A stretch of DNA of 64,000 bases from Chlamydiota bacterium (lineage in GTDB: Bacteria; Auribacterota; Tritonobacteria; UBA1439): contig JAAYCL010000036.1 of the NCBI GenBank assembly GCA_012729785.1, positions 91,646 to 155,645 of the forward strand, read 5' to 3'. Numbering within the stretch: position 1 is the stretch's first letter; every line of letters begins with the position of its first letter. Made by a program: the position numbers and the translations under genes. Positions 27,222 through 34,819 of this stretch are shown in pieces. The notes beneath the pieces were generated by a model. That model was not told where the DNA came from and did no database searches. It saw only the letters and a program-made list of their open reading frames with translations.

Positions 27222-27261
27222 CGCGTGTAGCGGCTGCGGGGCGGGGGCGCGCCCTCGGGAG

Positions 27262-28164
27262 TCAGGTGGCGTCGCGTGTCCCCAGCGTGTTGAGTGTTTC
27301 GATCTCGCGGGGGCTCAGATACGAGCGGGCCTCCGGCGCGAGGGGGCGGCCTGTCTCCCTCACCCGGCGGACGAGGTCGCGGTAGACGGCGGTGAGGCCG
27401 ATCTCGCAGTTGTACGAATTCCCGGCCCTCAAGAGGATCCCCTTCTTGTAGTGCCTGACCGCCTCCTCGATGCGGCCGCTCTGGAAGCAGCAGCGCCCGA
27501 GGTAGGCGTAGGCGAGGGCGAGCTTGAAATCTTTGTGCTTGCTCCTGAGGAGCGAAAGATTCTCCTCCATGAAACGCGCCACCGGCTGCAGGAGATCGAT
27601 CGCCTTGTCGTAATCCCCCTTCCGGTCCGCGTAGTGTGTCGCCTTGTCGAACGCCCTGAGGAACCAGCCGTACCGGTCGTTGAAGACGCGCAGGAACCTC
27701 TCCGGCGGGAGGGGGAAGATCCTCCCCGCCCCGTCGGGCGCCGGGGCGGTCGGGGCGCCGCAGTCGGGACACGCCTCGGCGGCACGGTCCGCGAGCGTCC
27801 CGCACGAAGGGCAGACCATCCGGGCGTCCGAGACGGGATCCGCCTGCATCCGCTCCGCCGACTCCGTCTCCTCGTGCAGGAGGAGGTGGATCCGGCCCTG
27901 TATCCCCTCGAGGTAGTCGGGGCCCTCCTCCGCCGTCCGGGGGGGCGCCTCGTGCGGGGGTGCCGTCTTCTCGGGCAAGGCGGGGAGGGCGAGCTCGAGC
28001 TCGTCGAGTCTCCTCCGAAAGTCGTCAAGCTCCTTCCCCAGCGCCTCGACCCGCTCCCTGAACTCCGCGAGGCGGGCAAGACAGGCGCGCCGCGCCCCCT
28101 GCGCCTCCGGTGCCGCGGAGGCGGATTCCCCGTCGCCGCGCGCGCGCTGCCTGTCAATCTCCAT
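27262..28164 (-). CDS. Zinc-ribbon and TPR-like protein
   Basis: 300 residues. The first 75 residues are a predicted coiled coil (heptad-rich CLARLAEFRERVEALGKEL). A four-cysteine ribbon follows at about 120-140 (VCPSCGTLADRA, ACPDCGAPT). The C-terminal half is helical and TPR-like (ALAYAYLGRCCFQSGRIEEAVRHY). No enzymatic motif is visible, so a scaffold role is likely. The ATG follows GGAGGGGG. It lies between the propeller gene and the ATP-grasp gene on the same strand and may share their transcript. I do not recognise a named family. Confidence 0.6.
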   Translation of the reverse strand: MEIDRQRARGDGESASAAPEAQGARRACLARLAEFRERVEALGKELDDFRRRLDELELALPALPEKTAPPHEAPPRTAEEGPDYLEGIQGRIHLLLHEETESAERMQADPVSDARMVCPSCGTLADRAAEACPDCGAPTAPAPDGAGRIFPLPPERFLRVFNDRYGWFLRAFDKATHYADRKGDYDKAIDLLQPVARFMEENLSLLRSKHKDFKLALAYAYLGRCCFQSGRIEEAVRHYKKGILLRAGNSYNCEIGLTAVYRDLVRRVRETGRPLAPEARSYLSPREIETLNTLGTRDAT

Positions 28165-28227
28165 GGGACCCCCTCCGGGCGCGGCCGTGTTTGAAGGATG
28201 CGCCGCGTCGCCGGACGGCCGCGGCCG

Positions 28228-29799
28228 TTACTGTACGATGACCTGCGCCTGGGCGTAGTACTGGTACACCGCGTTCTCGATCGCCGGCCGCGCGCCCTTG
28301 GGCACGAACCCCGCGGTCACCGTGTAGGTTCCCGATATCCCCCGCGGGATCCGGGGGAGCGAAAAGAGGGTGCCCTCGTAGGCGAAATCGAGGCCGTACA
28401 TCTTCCTGGCCATCGGCCGTATCCCGGAAACGAGCTCCATCGGCCGGCCGAGGACGAACGAGTAGGTCCCCGCGGGGCCGGAGATGACGCCGTACGCGTC
28501 GACGATGAAGCCGAGCGGCTGGATCTGCACGCGGACGCTGAACGGCTCCCCTGCGCTGGCCGAGTGGCTGCTGAGGAAAAGGCGGAAACGCGGCGTCGGC
28601 ACGGGCGTCGGCGACGGGGAGGGGGTCGGGGTGGGCGAGGGGCCGAACGTGGGCGTGGGCGGCGGAGGGCCGCCGCCGAAGACGTATAGGCACCTGTCGA
28701 GGGAACCGACGCTCACCCTGCTGTCGGCCCAGATCACGGGGGAGGAGGAGACGGCGTCGGAGGCCTTGTAGCTCCACGCGAGGACGCCGGAGGAGGCGAT
28801 CGCGTAGATGAACGCCCCGTCGCAGCCGAAGTAGACCATGCCGTCCGAGGAGAGGGCGGGGGAGGAGTTGATCTCGAGGGAGGCGGTGTACGACCAGCGC
28901 AGGGCCCCCTTCGAGTCGAGCGCGTAGAGGATCTTGTCCTTCGACCCGATCCAGATATCCCCCGAGGCGGCGATCGCGGGCGAGGAGTCCACGAGCCCGG
29001 CGGTCTGGTAGCTCCAGGAGAAGCCGCCCGAGGAGGAGACCGAATAGACCCGGTGATCGTGCGCCCCGAAGACCAGGCTGCCGTCGGGCGCGATCGCGGG
29101 GGAGGAGTTGATGCCGCCGTACTCGGAGCTGAAGGACCAGACGAGGGTCCCGACGCTGTTGAGCGCGTAGAAGACGCTGATGGCGGCGCCGTAGTGGATC
29201 GTGCCGTCGGAGGAGATCGCCGGGGAGGAGTGCACCGCGCCGCTGGAGTAGTAGCTCCAGAGGAATGTCCCGGTGGAGGAGAACGCGTACAGGTTCATGT
29301 CGTCGCTGCCGAGCGCGATGAGGCCGTCGTCGGAGATGGCCGGGGAACTCGAGACCGGATCCGCAGCCTGGTAGCTCCAGATGAAGGCGCCGCTTTTCGT
29401 CAGGGCGAGGATCCGGGCGCTCTCCGAACCGACGACGATCGAGCCGTCATCGGCGATCGCCGGAGAGGAGGCGACCTTGTCCCCGCACTGGTAGCTCCAG
29501 AGGAATGCGCCGGCCGGGGTGAAGGAGTAGAGGCGCGTGTCATCCGACCCCACGTAGAGCTCGCCGTCCGTGCCGAGCGCGACGGAGGAAACGATCCCTT
29601 CGCCCGCCTGGTAGCTCCAGGAGAGCGTTCCGTTGAGCGTCCCCTGGCGGCCGCTGAGGCCGGTGCGCCGCGCATCGCGGCGGAACATCGGCCACTCAGA
29701 GGCGGCGGGCTGCGCGCTGCAGGCGGAGCTTATGAGGAACGGGAGGGCGGTGACGACAGCGGCGACAAGCGCGGGAGCGACGGCAGCGCGCGGCCTCAT
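28228..29799 (-). CDS. Secreted eight-bladed PQQ-like propeller protein
   Basis: 523 residues with a signal peptide ending near SACSAQ. Eight repeats of about 40 residues each carry an Leu/Phe-x-Trp-Ser-Tyr or Phe motif followed by SSPAI and a DG turn, predicting an eight-bladed BamB/PQQ-dehydrogenase-like propeller. A Pro/Thr linker (TPTPSPSPTPVPTP) near 385-405 leads to a C-terminal beta domain starting FRLFLSSHSASAGEPF. No catalytic residues for PQQ enzymes are evident, so binding or display is more likely. The second Met (29799) is chosen because GGGGAGG lies at proper distance from it. The domain after the linker resembles those in the two other linker proteins of this window. Confidence 0.8.
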   Translation of the reverse strand: MRPRAAVAPALVAAVVTALPFLISSACSAQPAASEWPMFRRDARRTGLSGRQGTLNGTLSWSYQAGEGIVSSVALGTDGELYVGSDDTRLYSFTPAGAFLWSYQCGDKVASSPAIADDGSIVVGSESARILALTKSGAFIWSYQAADPVSSSPAISDDGLIALGSDDMNLYAFSSTGTFLWSYYSSGAVHSSPAISSDGTIHYGAAISVFYALNSVGTLVWSFSSEYGGINSSPAIAPDGSLVFGAHDHRVYSVSSSGGFSWSYQTAGLVDSSPAIAASGDIWIGSKDKILYALDSKGALRWSYTASLEINSSPALSSDGMVYFGCDGAFIYAIASSGVLAWSYKASDAVSSSPVIWADSRVSVGSLDRCLYVFGGGPPPPTPTFGPSPTPTPSPSPTPVPTPRFRLFLSSHSASAGEPFSVRVQIQPLGFIVDAYGVISGPAGTYSFVLGRPMELVSGIRPMARKMYGLDFAYEGTLFSLPRIPRGISGTYTVTAGFVPKGARPAIENAVYQYYAQAQVIVQ

Positions 29800-29971
29800 A
29801 GGCATCCTCCCCTGTGGGCGACGCTATGAGCATAGCACAGCCGCCCCCCCGCACGGAAGGGGGAAGCGCCGCCCTCTGTCCGCGTTCCGTCCTCGCGAAT
29901 CGGGCCGCGGAGCGGCTCACCGCCCTCCGCGGCCTCTCGTTGCCGCAGCGTGCGGACAACCGTCACGCCGG

Positions 29972-31456
29972 TCAGAGCTTCTTGAGCAGCCCGGTCCGCT
30001 CGTTGAACTCCGTGATCAACGCGTCGATCTCGTCCGCCTGGCCCTGGATCCGGTCCCAGTAGGCCGGGTAGTCGTACCACTGGGCGTTGAGCTCCTTGAG
30101 CTCGCGCCCCTGCTGCTCGATCCAGGTGTAGTACTTCAGGTTGTGGACGCGCTTGCGGTCCCAGTACCCGAGCTCGGCCATCCGGTCCGTCGTGACAGCC
30201 ATCAGACAGCGGTGGTAGTCGCGCGCCGCGTCGAGCTCGGTGTAGGCCCCGAACTGCTCGCGGTACTCCGTGACGCGGCTCCCGTAGAGTTCCATCGAGT
30301 CGGTGAGGACCGTCAAGACGACGTCGTGGGCCCCGAGCTCGTACCATTTTGCGAACTTGATGGCGGAGAGGATGTTGCCGACGCCCGAGATCCCGATCAG
30401 GTCGAGGCGGTCGATGCACGCCTTCGACACCCCCTGCTTTTTGAGGTACTCGCGGCCGGACGGCTCGTTGAAGAGCCGGATGACGTTCACGCAGTCGTTG
30501 TCGTCGGCGGCGATGATCATGTCGGTGTTCCGCATGTTGTGGATCCAGGGGACGTGCTTGTCGCCGATCCCCTCGATCCGGTGCCCGCCGAAGCCGTTGA
30601 GGAGGAGCGTCGGGCACTGCCACGCTTCGCCGGCGGCGATCTTGCTGGTCGGGAAGCGCTTCTTGAGGTAGTCGCCGGCGGCGATCGTCCCGGCGGATCC
30701 GGTCGTGAGGACAACGCCCGCATACCGGTCGCCGTTCCGCATCTCCTTCTTCAGCACCTCCTCCATCGCGTGGCCGGTGACCTCGTAGTGCCAGAGGTGG
30801 TTGCCGAACTCGTCGAACTGATTGAAGATGACGATATCGTCCTTGCGCGTCCTGCGCAGCTCCCAGCACTTGTCGTAGATCTCCTTGACGTTCGACTCGC
30901 CGCCGGGCGTGGCGATGACCTCGCCGGCGACCTGCTTCAGCCACTCGAAGCGTTCCTTGCTCATCTCCTCGGGGAGGATGGCGATCGACTCGCAGGCGAG
31001 GAGATGGGAGTCGTAGGCCCCGCCGCGGCAGTAGTTGCCGGTGGAGGGCCAGACGGCCTTCTGGGCGGTCGGGTCGAACTGCCCGGTGACGAGGCGCGGG
31101 ACGAGGCAGCCGAAGCTCGCCCCGACCTTGTGCGCCCCGGTCGGGAACCATTTGCCCACGAGGCAGATGATGCGCGCCTCCGTCCCGGTGAGCTCCTTCG
31201 GGAGCTCGAGGTGGTTGACGCCGCCGTAGAGGCCGCCGTTCGCGACCGGTTCGTTTTTCCAGGTGATCCGGAAGAGGTTGACGGAGTCGAAGTCCCAGAG
31301 GCCGGTCTTCTTCAGGCGCGCCTTGATCTTGGCGGGGACGCGCGACGGGTCTTTCTGCTCCTTGAAGGTCGGGATGATGATGTTGCGCTCCCTGCAGCGC
31401 TGGACCGCCTTCTCCAGCTTCTTCTTGTCGACCTTCAGGTCAATCATGCCGATCAT
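29972..31456 (-). CDS. PLP-dependent enzyme, tryptophan-synthase-beta/cysteine-synthase fold
   Basis: 494 residues of the fold type II PLP family. The PLP-lysine region is GAHKVGASFGCL, followed by the substrate loop STGNYCRGGAYDSHLLA, with the phosphate-binding glycine loop LTTGSAGTIAAGDY. It is longer than cysteine synthase and has a C-terminal extension. ATG 31456 follows GGAGGGG in the mRNA; the 23 residues upstream in frame overlap the leader and the -10 region. The role is unknown; a lyase or beta-replacement on an amino acid is likely. The divergent YgeW-carbamate kinase locus nearby makes a role in degrading a carbamoylated or diamino compound plausible. It has its own promoter with three operator-like repeats. 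Confidence 0.75.
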   Translation of the reverse strand: MIGMIDLKVDKKKLEKAVQRCRERNIIIPTFKEQKDPSRVPAKIKARLKKTGLWDFDSVNLFRITWKNEPVANGGLYGGVNHLELPKELTGTEARIICLVGKWFPTGAHKVGASFGCLVPRLVTGQFDPTAQKAVWPSTGNYCRGGAYDSHLLACESIAILPEEMSKERFEWLKQVAGEVIATPGGESNVKEIYDKCWELRRTRKDDIVIFNQFDEFGNHLWHYEVTGHAMEEVLKKEMRNGDRYAGVVLTTGSAGTIAAGDYLKKRFPTSKIAAGEAWQCPTLLLNGFGGHRIEGIGDKHVPWIHNMRNTDMIIAADDNDCVNVIRLFNEPSGREYLKKQGVSKACIDRLDLIGISGVGNILSAIKFAKWYELGAHDVVLTVLTDSMELYGSRVTEYREQFGAYTELDAARDYHRCLMAVTTDRMAELGYWDRKRVHNLKYYTWIEQQGRELKELNAQWYDYPAYWDRIQGQADEIDALITEFNERTGLLKKL

Positions 31457-31515
31457 CTCGCCCCTCCGTGTAATGGTGACCGCCCGCCCCTTCTGCGGGG
31501 AGGACGCGAAAGCTG

Positions 31516-31544
31516 ATATTAGCACAGGTGCGCCTGATACTCAA
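31516..31544 (-). promoter_or_regulatory. Sigma70-type promoter of the PLP-enzyme gene
   Basis: Read on the minus strand: TTGAGT (31544-31539), 17-base spacer, TAATAT (31521-31516). Transcription should start near 31509, giving a leader of about 50 bases that contains a small CCCGC/GCGGG hairpin ahead of the ribosome site. Confidence 0.75.
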
Positions 31545-31568
31545 CATCCATGGCGGCGACTGTCGTTT

Positions 31569-31655
31569 AAGATTCAAAAGTGCACACCTTTTCAAGGATT
31601 TAAGGTTGAAAAGTGCACACCTTTTTAAGGATTTGAGGTTGAAAGGTGCACACCT
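31569..31655 (-). repeat. Three tandem 33-bp repeats with palindromic cores upstream of the PLP-enzyme promoter
   Basis: Units start at 31569, 31602 and 31635; the third is partial. Each carries a GTGCAC core (31580, 31613, 31646) inside an imperfect palindrome AAAAG-TGCACAC-CTTTT, or in copy 3 the perfect AGGTG-TG-CACCT when read on the minus strand. The block is AT-rich in a GC-rich region and centres at about -74, -107 and -140 from the predicted start of transcription. It looks like a phased operator array. It could be read as coding in several frames (unit length divisible by 3), but no ribosome site supports a protein. Confidence 0.7.
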
Positions 31656-31739
31656 GGAAAGTGCCATAATCCACGCCACGAAAGGAAGAGGGTATGGCGC
31701 GGATCCATGCCGCCTGTTCACGGCTCCCGCGCGGGGCAC

Positions 31740-32933
31740 TCACCGCCATCCGTAGAGGTGGAACGGCTCCTCCCTGCAGCCGTAGTCCAGCCCTTCGTCA
31801 TTCAGGTGGCCGGGGGGGGTGGGGACCGAGGGGGGGTGGAAACTGATCCTGACGGACAGGGGACGCGGGGCGGGAGGGGAGGCGCCGCCGAGGATCTCCG
31901 CCACGGCGTCCAGCAGATCGAGCACCCCGTCATGACCCGGTCCGCTCCCCGCATGGTAGTCGGCGCGCGCTGCCCGCTCGATCTCGAGATGCAGGAACCC
32001 GTCTCCGATCCCCATCCCCCGCATCAACGCGTACTGCACGTTCGAAGAGACGCACAGCAGGTAGTCGCCGTCCTCGCCCTCTTTCTCTTCCGACCAGCCG
32101 CAGACCCCCGACCGGATATTGCCGGCCGCGTCCACGGCGTCGTCGATCGACACGAGCGGGCATCCGGGGGCGGGGGCGCCGCCCGAGGCGACCACGTCCG
32201 GCTCGGTGTCGCGATCGGCGGCGCCGTGGTACTGCACGACCCATGGCGTGCCGCCGCGCGCCTCGCCCCGTCTCGCCAGATAGGCGGTGAGCGCGTGGAA
32301 CAGGTTCTCGGTGTCGTGGGCCGCGTCGGAGTCCTCATCCCCGTCGCCGTCCGCGTCCCCGTTGGCGTACCGATGGGTGCCGGCGAACAGGGCCATCCAC
32401 GCGCCGGCGTCGCGGAGCAGCGCGTGGAGCGCGATATCCTCCGTGTAAAGGTCGGCACGTACGTGCGGCGCCTGGTAGACGATGCGGGTGCGCGCGCGCG
32501 GGCGCACGAGCGCCGCGCCCCACCCGCGGTAGTCGGGATCGCCTGGGAACGCCGTCTCCATGAAACCGAAAATCGGATCGTCGGCCGGGGTGTCGGCGAG
32601 CGCCAGCGTGCGGTATCGCACGCCGCAGGCATCGAGGGCGTCGATCTCGACCCCCGCCGCGTGGAGGTCTTCGGCGAGCAGCGCCTCGATCAGGGCCTTG
32701 AAGCAGCACTCCACGTCGGAATCGTCGAGACGGACAAAGGCGCCGCTGTCGCGTGCCGCGACGCGCGTCTTGAACTCGGCGAGGAATTGAGCGCCGGTGA
32801 GCTCCTCGTGCGCCGCGGCGCACCGCCCGCCGAGGAAGAGGCCTGGAATGAGCGCCGTCGGCCGGAGCGCGGCCAGGATCAGGCAGAGCGGCAGGATCCT
32901 GCGCAGGACTCTCGTGATGAGTGAGTTCGGCAT
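31740..32933 (-). CDS. Secreted protein of unknown function
   Basis: 397 residues with an N-terminal signal sequence (LRRILPLCLILAALRPTALIPG). Notable stretches are APHVRADLYTEDIALHALL, FAGTHRYAN, an acidic Asp/Gly run (GDADGDGDEDSD) that could bind calcium, VVQYHGAAD, and LHLEIERAARADYHAG. The spaced His, Asp and Glu residues could form a metal site, as in hydrolases of the formylglutamate-amidohydrolase or carboxypeptidase type, but I do not recognise a family. Start ATG 32933 has GGAGG 11 bases upstream. A TATATAC box lies just upstream of the gene (32957-32963) on the minus strand. Confidence 0.6.
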   Translation of the reverse strand: MPNSLITRVLRRILPLCLILAALRPTALIPGLFLGGRCAAAHEELTGAQFLAEFKTRVAARDSGAFVRLDDSDVECCFKALIEALLAEDLHAAGVEIDALDACGVRYRTLALADTPADDPIFGFMETAFPGDPDYRGWGAALVRPRARTRIVYQAPHVRADLYTEDIALHALLRDAGAWMALFAGTHRYANGDADGDGDEDSDAAHDTENLFHALTAYLARRGEARGGTPWVVQYHGAADRDTEPDVVASGGAPAPGCPLVSIDDAVDAAGNIRSGVCGWSEEKEGEDGDYLLCVSSNVQYALMRGMGIGDGFLHLEIERAARADYHAGSGPGHDGVLDLLDAVAEILGGASPPAPRPLSVRISFHPPSVPTPPGHLNDEGLDYGCREEPFHLYGWR

Positions 32934-33158
32934 GACGGCGGCATCCTCCGCGCTGTATATACCACGAAAGCGCGCCGGCGGTCCATCGTGTCCGCCGGGC
33001 TGCGGTCTGCAGGTCGGGCTTGCTGCGGATCCGGTCCCGGATACCCCCCTCGCGCATCCATTCCCCCCCGCTGCGCATATCCCCCCGGAACGTTCAGGCC
33101 CGGCGACCGCTTTCGGGCGACCGCGTTCCGCTTTCCACGTCCGTTTTCCACTTTCGGC

Positions 33159-33187
33159 TTGACTTCGGGTTCCGTCCGCCCCATACT
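33159..33187 (+). promoter_or_regulatory. Sigma70-type promoter for the YgeW/carbamate kinase locus
   Basis: TTGACT (33159-33164), 17-base spacer, CATACT (33182-33187). The predicted start at about 33194 lies inside the palindrome TTGCA-TTC-TGCAA (33189-33201), a likely operator. The leader to ATG 33448 would be about 254 bases. Confidence 0.7.
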
Positions 33188-33346
33188 ATTGCATTCTGCA
33201 ACAGTCGGGGCGCACTGGTGCGGCACGGCGGCGCTCCGGTTGAAAGACAACGGGTCGTGGAACGGCGAGGCGGAGAAGCGCCGGCAGGTTTGGAATTCGA
33301 TCGTGGCGCGCACCTGATCGCGGGCGCGTCGGACCTGATCTGGACG

Positions 33347-33375
33347 GGTGGCAGGCGCACCATGCGCCTGCCACC
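33347..33375 (+). promoter_or_regulatory. Perfect 13-bp hairpin in the ygeW leader
   Basis: GGTGGCAGGCGCA pairs exactly with TGCGCCTGCCACC around a 3-base loop (CCA). There is no following T tract, so it is not a classic terminator. It may be a structured element controlling translation or elongation, or a protein-binding site. Confidence 0.6.
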
Positions 33376-33447
33376 TGCGCCTTCATGGGGCGCGCGCGGT
33401 GCGCGTTCGTGGGGGGGCGCGGGAGAAGAGAGGAGAGGGAGGGCCAC

Positions 33448-34464
33448 ATGGCAACACTGACCGGCAGGGACCTGCTCTGCACGCAGGATTGGGACATCAC
33501 GGAGCTCACGAAGGTGCTCGAGCTCGCGGAGGATATGCAGAAGAATCGGTTCAGCAAGAAGTACACGAGTCTCCTCGAGAACAAAACCTTCTTCATGTTC
33601 TTCTACAACCCCTCCGTCCGTACCCGGCAGAGCTTCGAGTGCGCCGCGACCGAGCTCGGCGGTCACGCGCAGTTTCTCGAGCCGACGTCGATGCGCCTCA
33701 AGACGGCCAGGACCGCCGGCGAGACGGTCGAGGACGCGGCGAACGTGATGAGCCGCTACGCCGTTGGCCTCGGCATCCGCATCCTCGAGGACAAGATCTC
33801 CTACTACGGCCAGGGGCACGAGCTCCTCGAGGAGTACGCGAAATGGGCTCGCATCCCGATCGTCAGCATGGCCCACGACAAGTTCCACCCGTGCCAGGGG
33901 CTCGCGGACATCATGGGCCTCCGCCGCCACCTCGGGAAGAACCTCAAGGGCAAGAAGCTGGTCCAGGTATGGGGACGGGGAGCCCTCGCCCGGTCCTGGT
34001 GCTCGGTGCAGGAGAGCCTCCTCGTCTCCTCCCGCTTCGGGATGGACGTCACGCTCGCCTACCCGGAGGGGTACGACCTGGACCCCGCGGTGATCGAGGC
34101 GGTCAAGGGCAACTGCGCCAGGAACAAGTCGAAGTTCGAGATCACGCACGACGCGCGTGAGGGGTACCGCGACGCGCACGTGGTCTACTCCCGCAACTGG
34201 GTGACGCCGGAGGCCTACAAGTCGGGCCATCTCGACAAGCAGAGCGAGATCGAGAAGGCGAGCAAGCACACGGAGTGGATCTGCGACGACGAGAAGATGA
34301 AGCTGACCAACGACGCCCTCTTCACGCACCCGATGCCCGTCGACCGCGGGAGCGAGGTGACGGACGAGATCGCCAGCGGGAAGCGTTCGATCATCTACGA
34401 CGTTGCGGAGAACCGCCTGCACGTGCAGAAGGCGATCATGGCCCTCACGATGGCGGGACTCTGA
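33448..34464 (+). CDS. ygeW: YgeW-type carbamoyltransferase
   Basis: 338 residues of the aspartate/ornithine carbamoyltransferase fold. The carbamoyl-phosphate loop is NPSVRTRQSFE (STRTR-like with SVRTR). HPCQGLADIMGL (HPxQ motif), a deep-knot region with VWGRGALARSWC, and THPMPVDRGSEVTDE near the C-terminus match YgeW and related knotted transcarbamylases rather than PyrB or ArgF. The amine acceptor of this family is debated (ureido compounds; reverse reaction in purine or ureide breakdown has been proposed). A later carbamate kinase gene fits a catabolic route yielding ATP from carbamoyl phosphate. ATG 33448 follows AGGAGAGGGAGGG; the upstream in-frame ATG is not supported. Confidence 0.82.
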   Translation: MATLTGRDLLCTQDWDITELTKVLELAEDMQKNRFSKKYTSLLENKTFFMFFYNPSVRTRQSFECAATELGGHAQFLEPTSMRLKTARTAGETVEDAANVMSRYAVGLGIRILEDKISYYGQGHELLEEYAKWARIPIVSMAHDKFHPCQGLADIMGLRRHLGKNLKGKKLVQVWGRGALARSWCSVQESLLVSSRFGMDVTLAYPEGYDLDPAVIEAVKGNCARNKSKFEITHDAREGYRDAHVVYSRNWVTPEAYKSGHLDKQSEIEKASKHTEWICDDEKMKLTNDALFTHPMPVDRGSEVTDEIASGKRSIIYDVAENRLHVQKAIMALTMAGL

Positions 34465-34496
34465 GCGTCGGCGAAACAACGGGAGGGCGGGCGATC

Positions 34497-34763
34497 GTGG
34501 ACCCGAATACGGTGCAACCCTGGATGCCGTGGGCCGTGGTCGCCACCCTCCTGCTGTTGGGGGTCTGGATGCGGATGGGTTCGTCGCTCCTCCCCCTCGG
34601 CGTTGCGGCGGTGGTGGCGCTGGCGGAGGCGGTGGCGGGGTACGGGCTCGGGGTGCAGATCGCCAGTTTCGCGACGGCGTCGTGCATCCTGGCGCTCCTG
34701 CAGTGGGCGTACGGCCGCAGACGCGAGGCGGGAACGGCACGCCGCGGCGAGGATCGGAGGTAG
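34497..34763 (+). CDS. Small membrane protein, NfeD-like transmembrane part
   Basis: 88 residues with three hydrophobic stretches (WAVVATLLLLGVWM, LLPLGVAAVVALAEAVAGYGLG, ASFATASCILALLQW) and a basic tail. The layout resembles the membrane domain of NfeD proteins without their soluble OB-fold domain. The GTG start at 34497 follows GGGAGGGCGG at 34481-34490. It sits between the carbamoyltransferase and carbamate kinase genes, so a role in uptake or membrane attachment for that pathway is conceivable but unproven. Confidence 0.6.
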   Translation: MDPNTVQPWMPWAVVATLLLLGVWMRMGSSLLPLGVAAVVALAEAVAGYGLGVQIASFATASCILALLQWAYGRRREAGTARRGEDRR

Positions 34764-34819
34764 GTTTCCGGCCTCCGGCCAGGCCTGCGTGAAACACCTC
34801 AGGAAGGAGTGCAGCATCG

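Larger units (their letters stand above)
32934..33447. other. 514-base gene-free interval
   Basis: It separates a minus-strand gene from the plus-strand carbamoyltransferase locus. It contains the ygeW promoter (33159-33187), a TTGCA-TTC-TGCAA palindrome at the expected start of transcription, a 13-bp perfect hairpin at 33347-33375, and a second short hairpin CGCGC-GGT-GCGCG around 33392-33404. I see no credible small gene in it. Confidence 0.6.

Noticed and set aside
28600-28680. Tandem DNA repeat of GGGCGTGGG type
   Set aside because: It is the coding sequence of the Pro/Thr linker of the propeller protein, not an independent repeat element; the same holds at 40230-40275 and 41680-41720.
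31569-31655. CRISPR array
   Set aside because: The repeats are directly joined without spacers, there are only three and no cas genes are near.
31440-31755. Short proteins made of the 33-bp repeats, readable in both directions
   Set aside because: The unit length is a multiple of three so any frame stays open; there is no ribosome site, and the block lies just upstream of a promoter.
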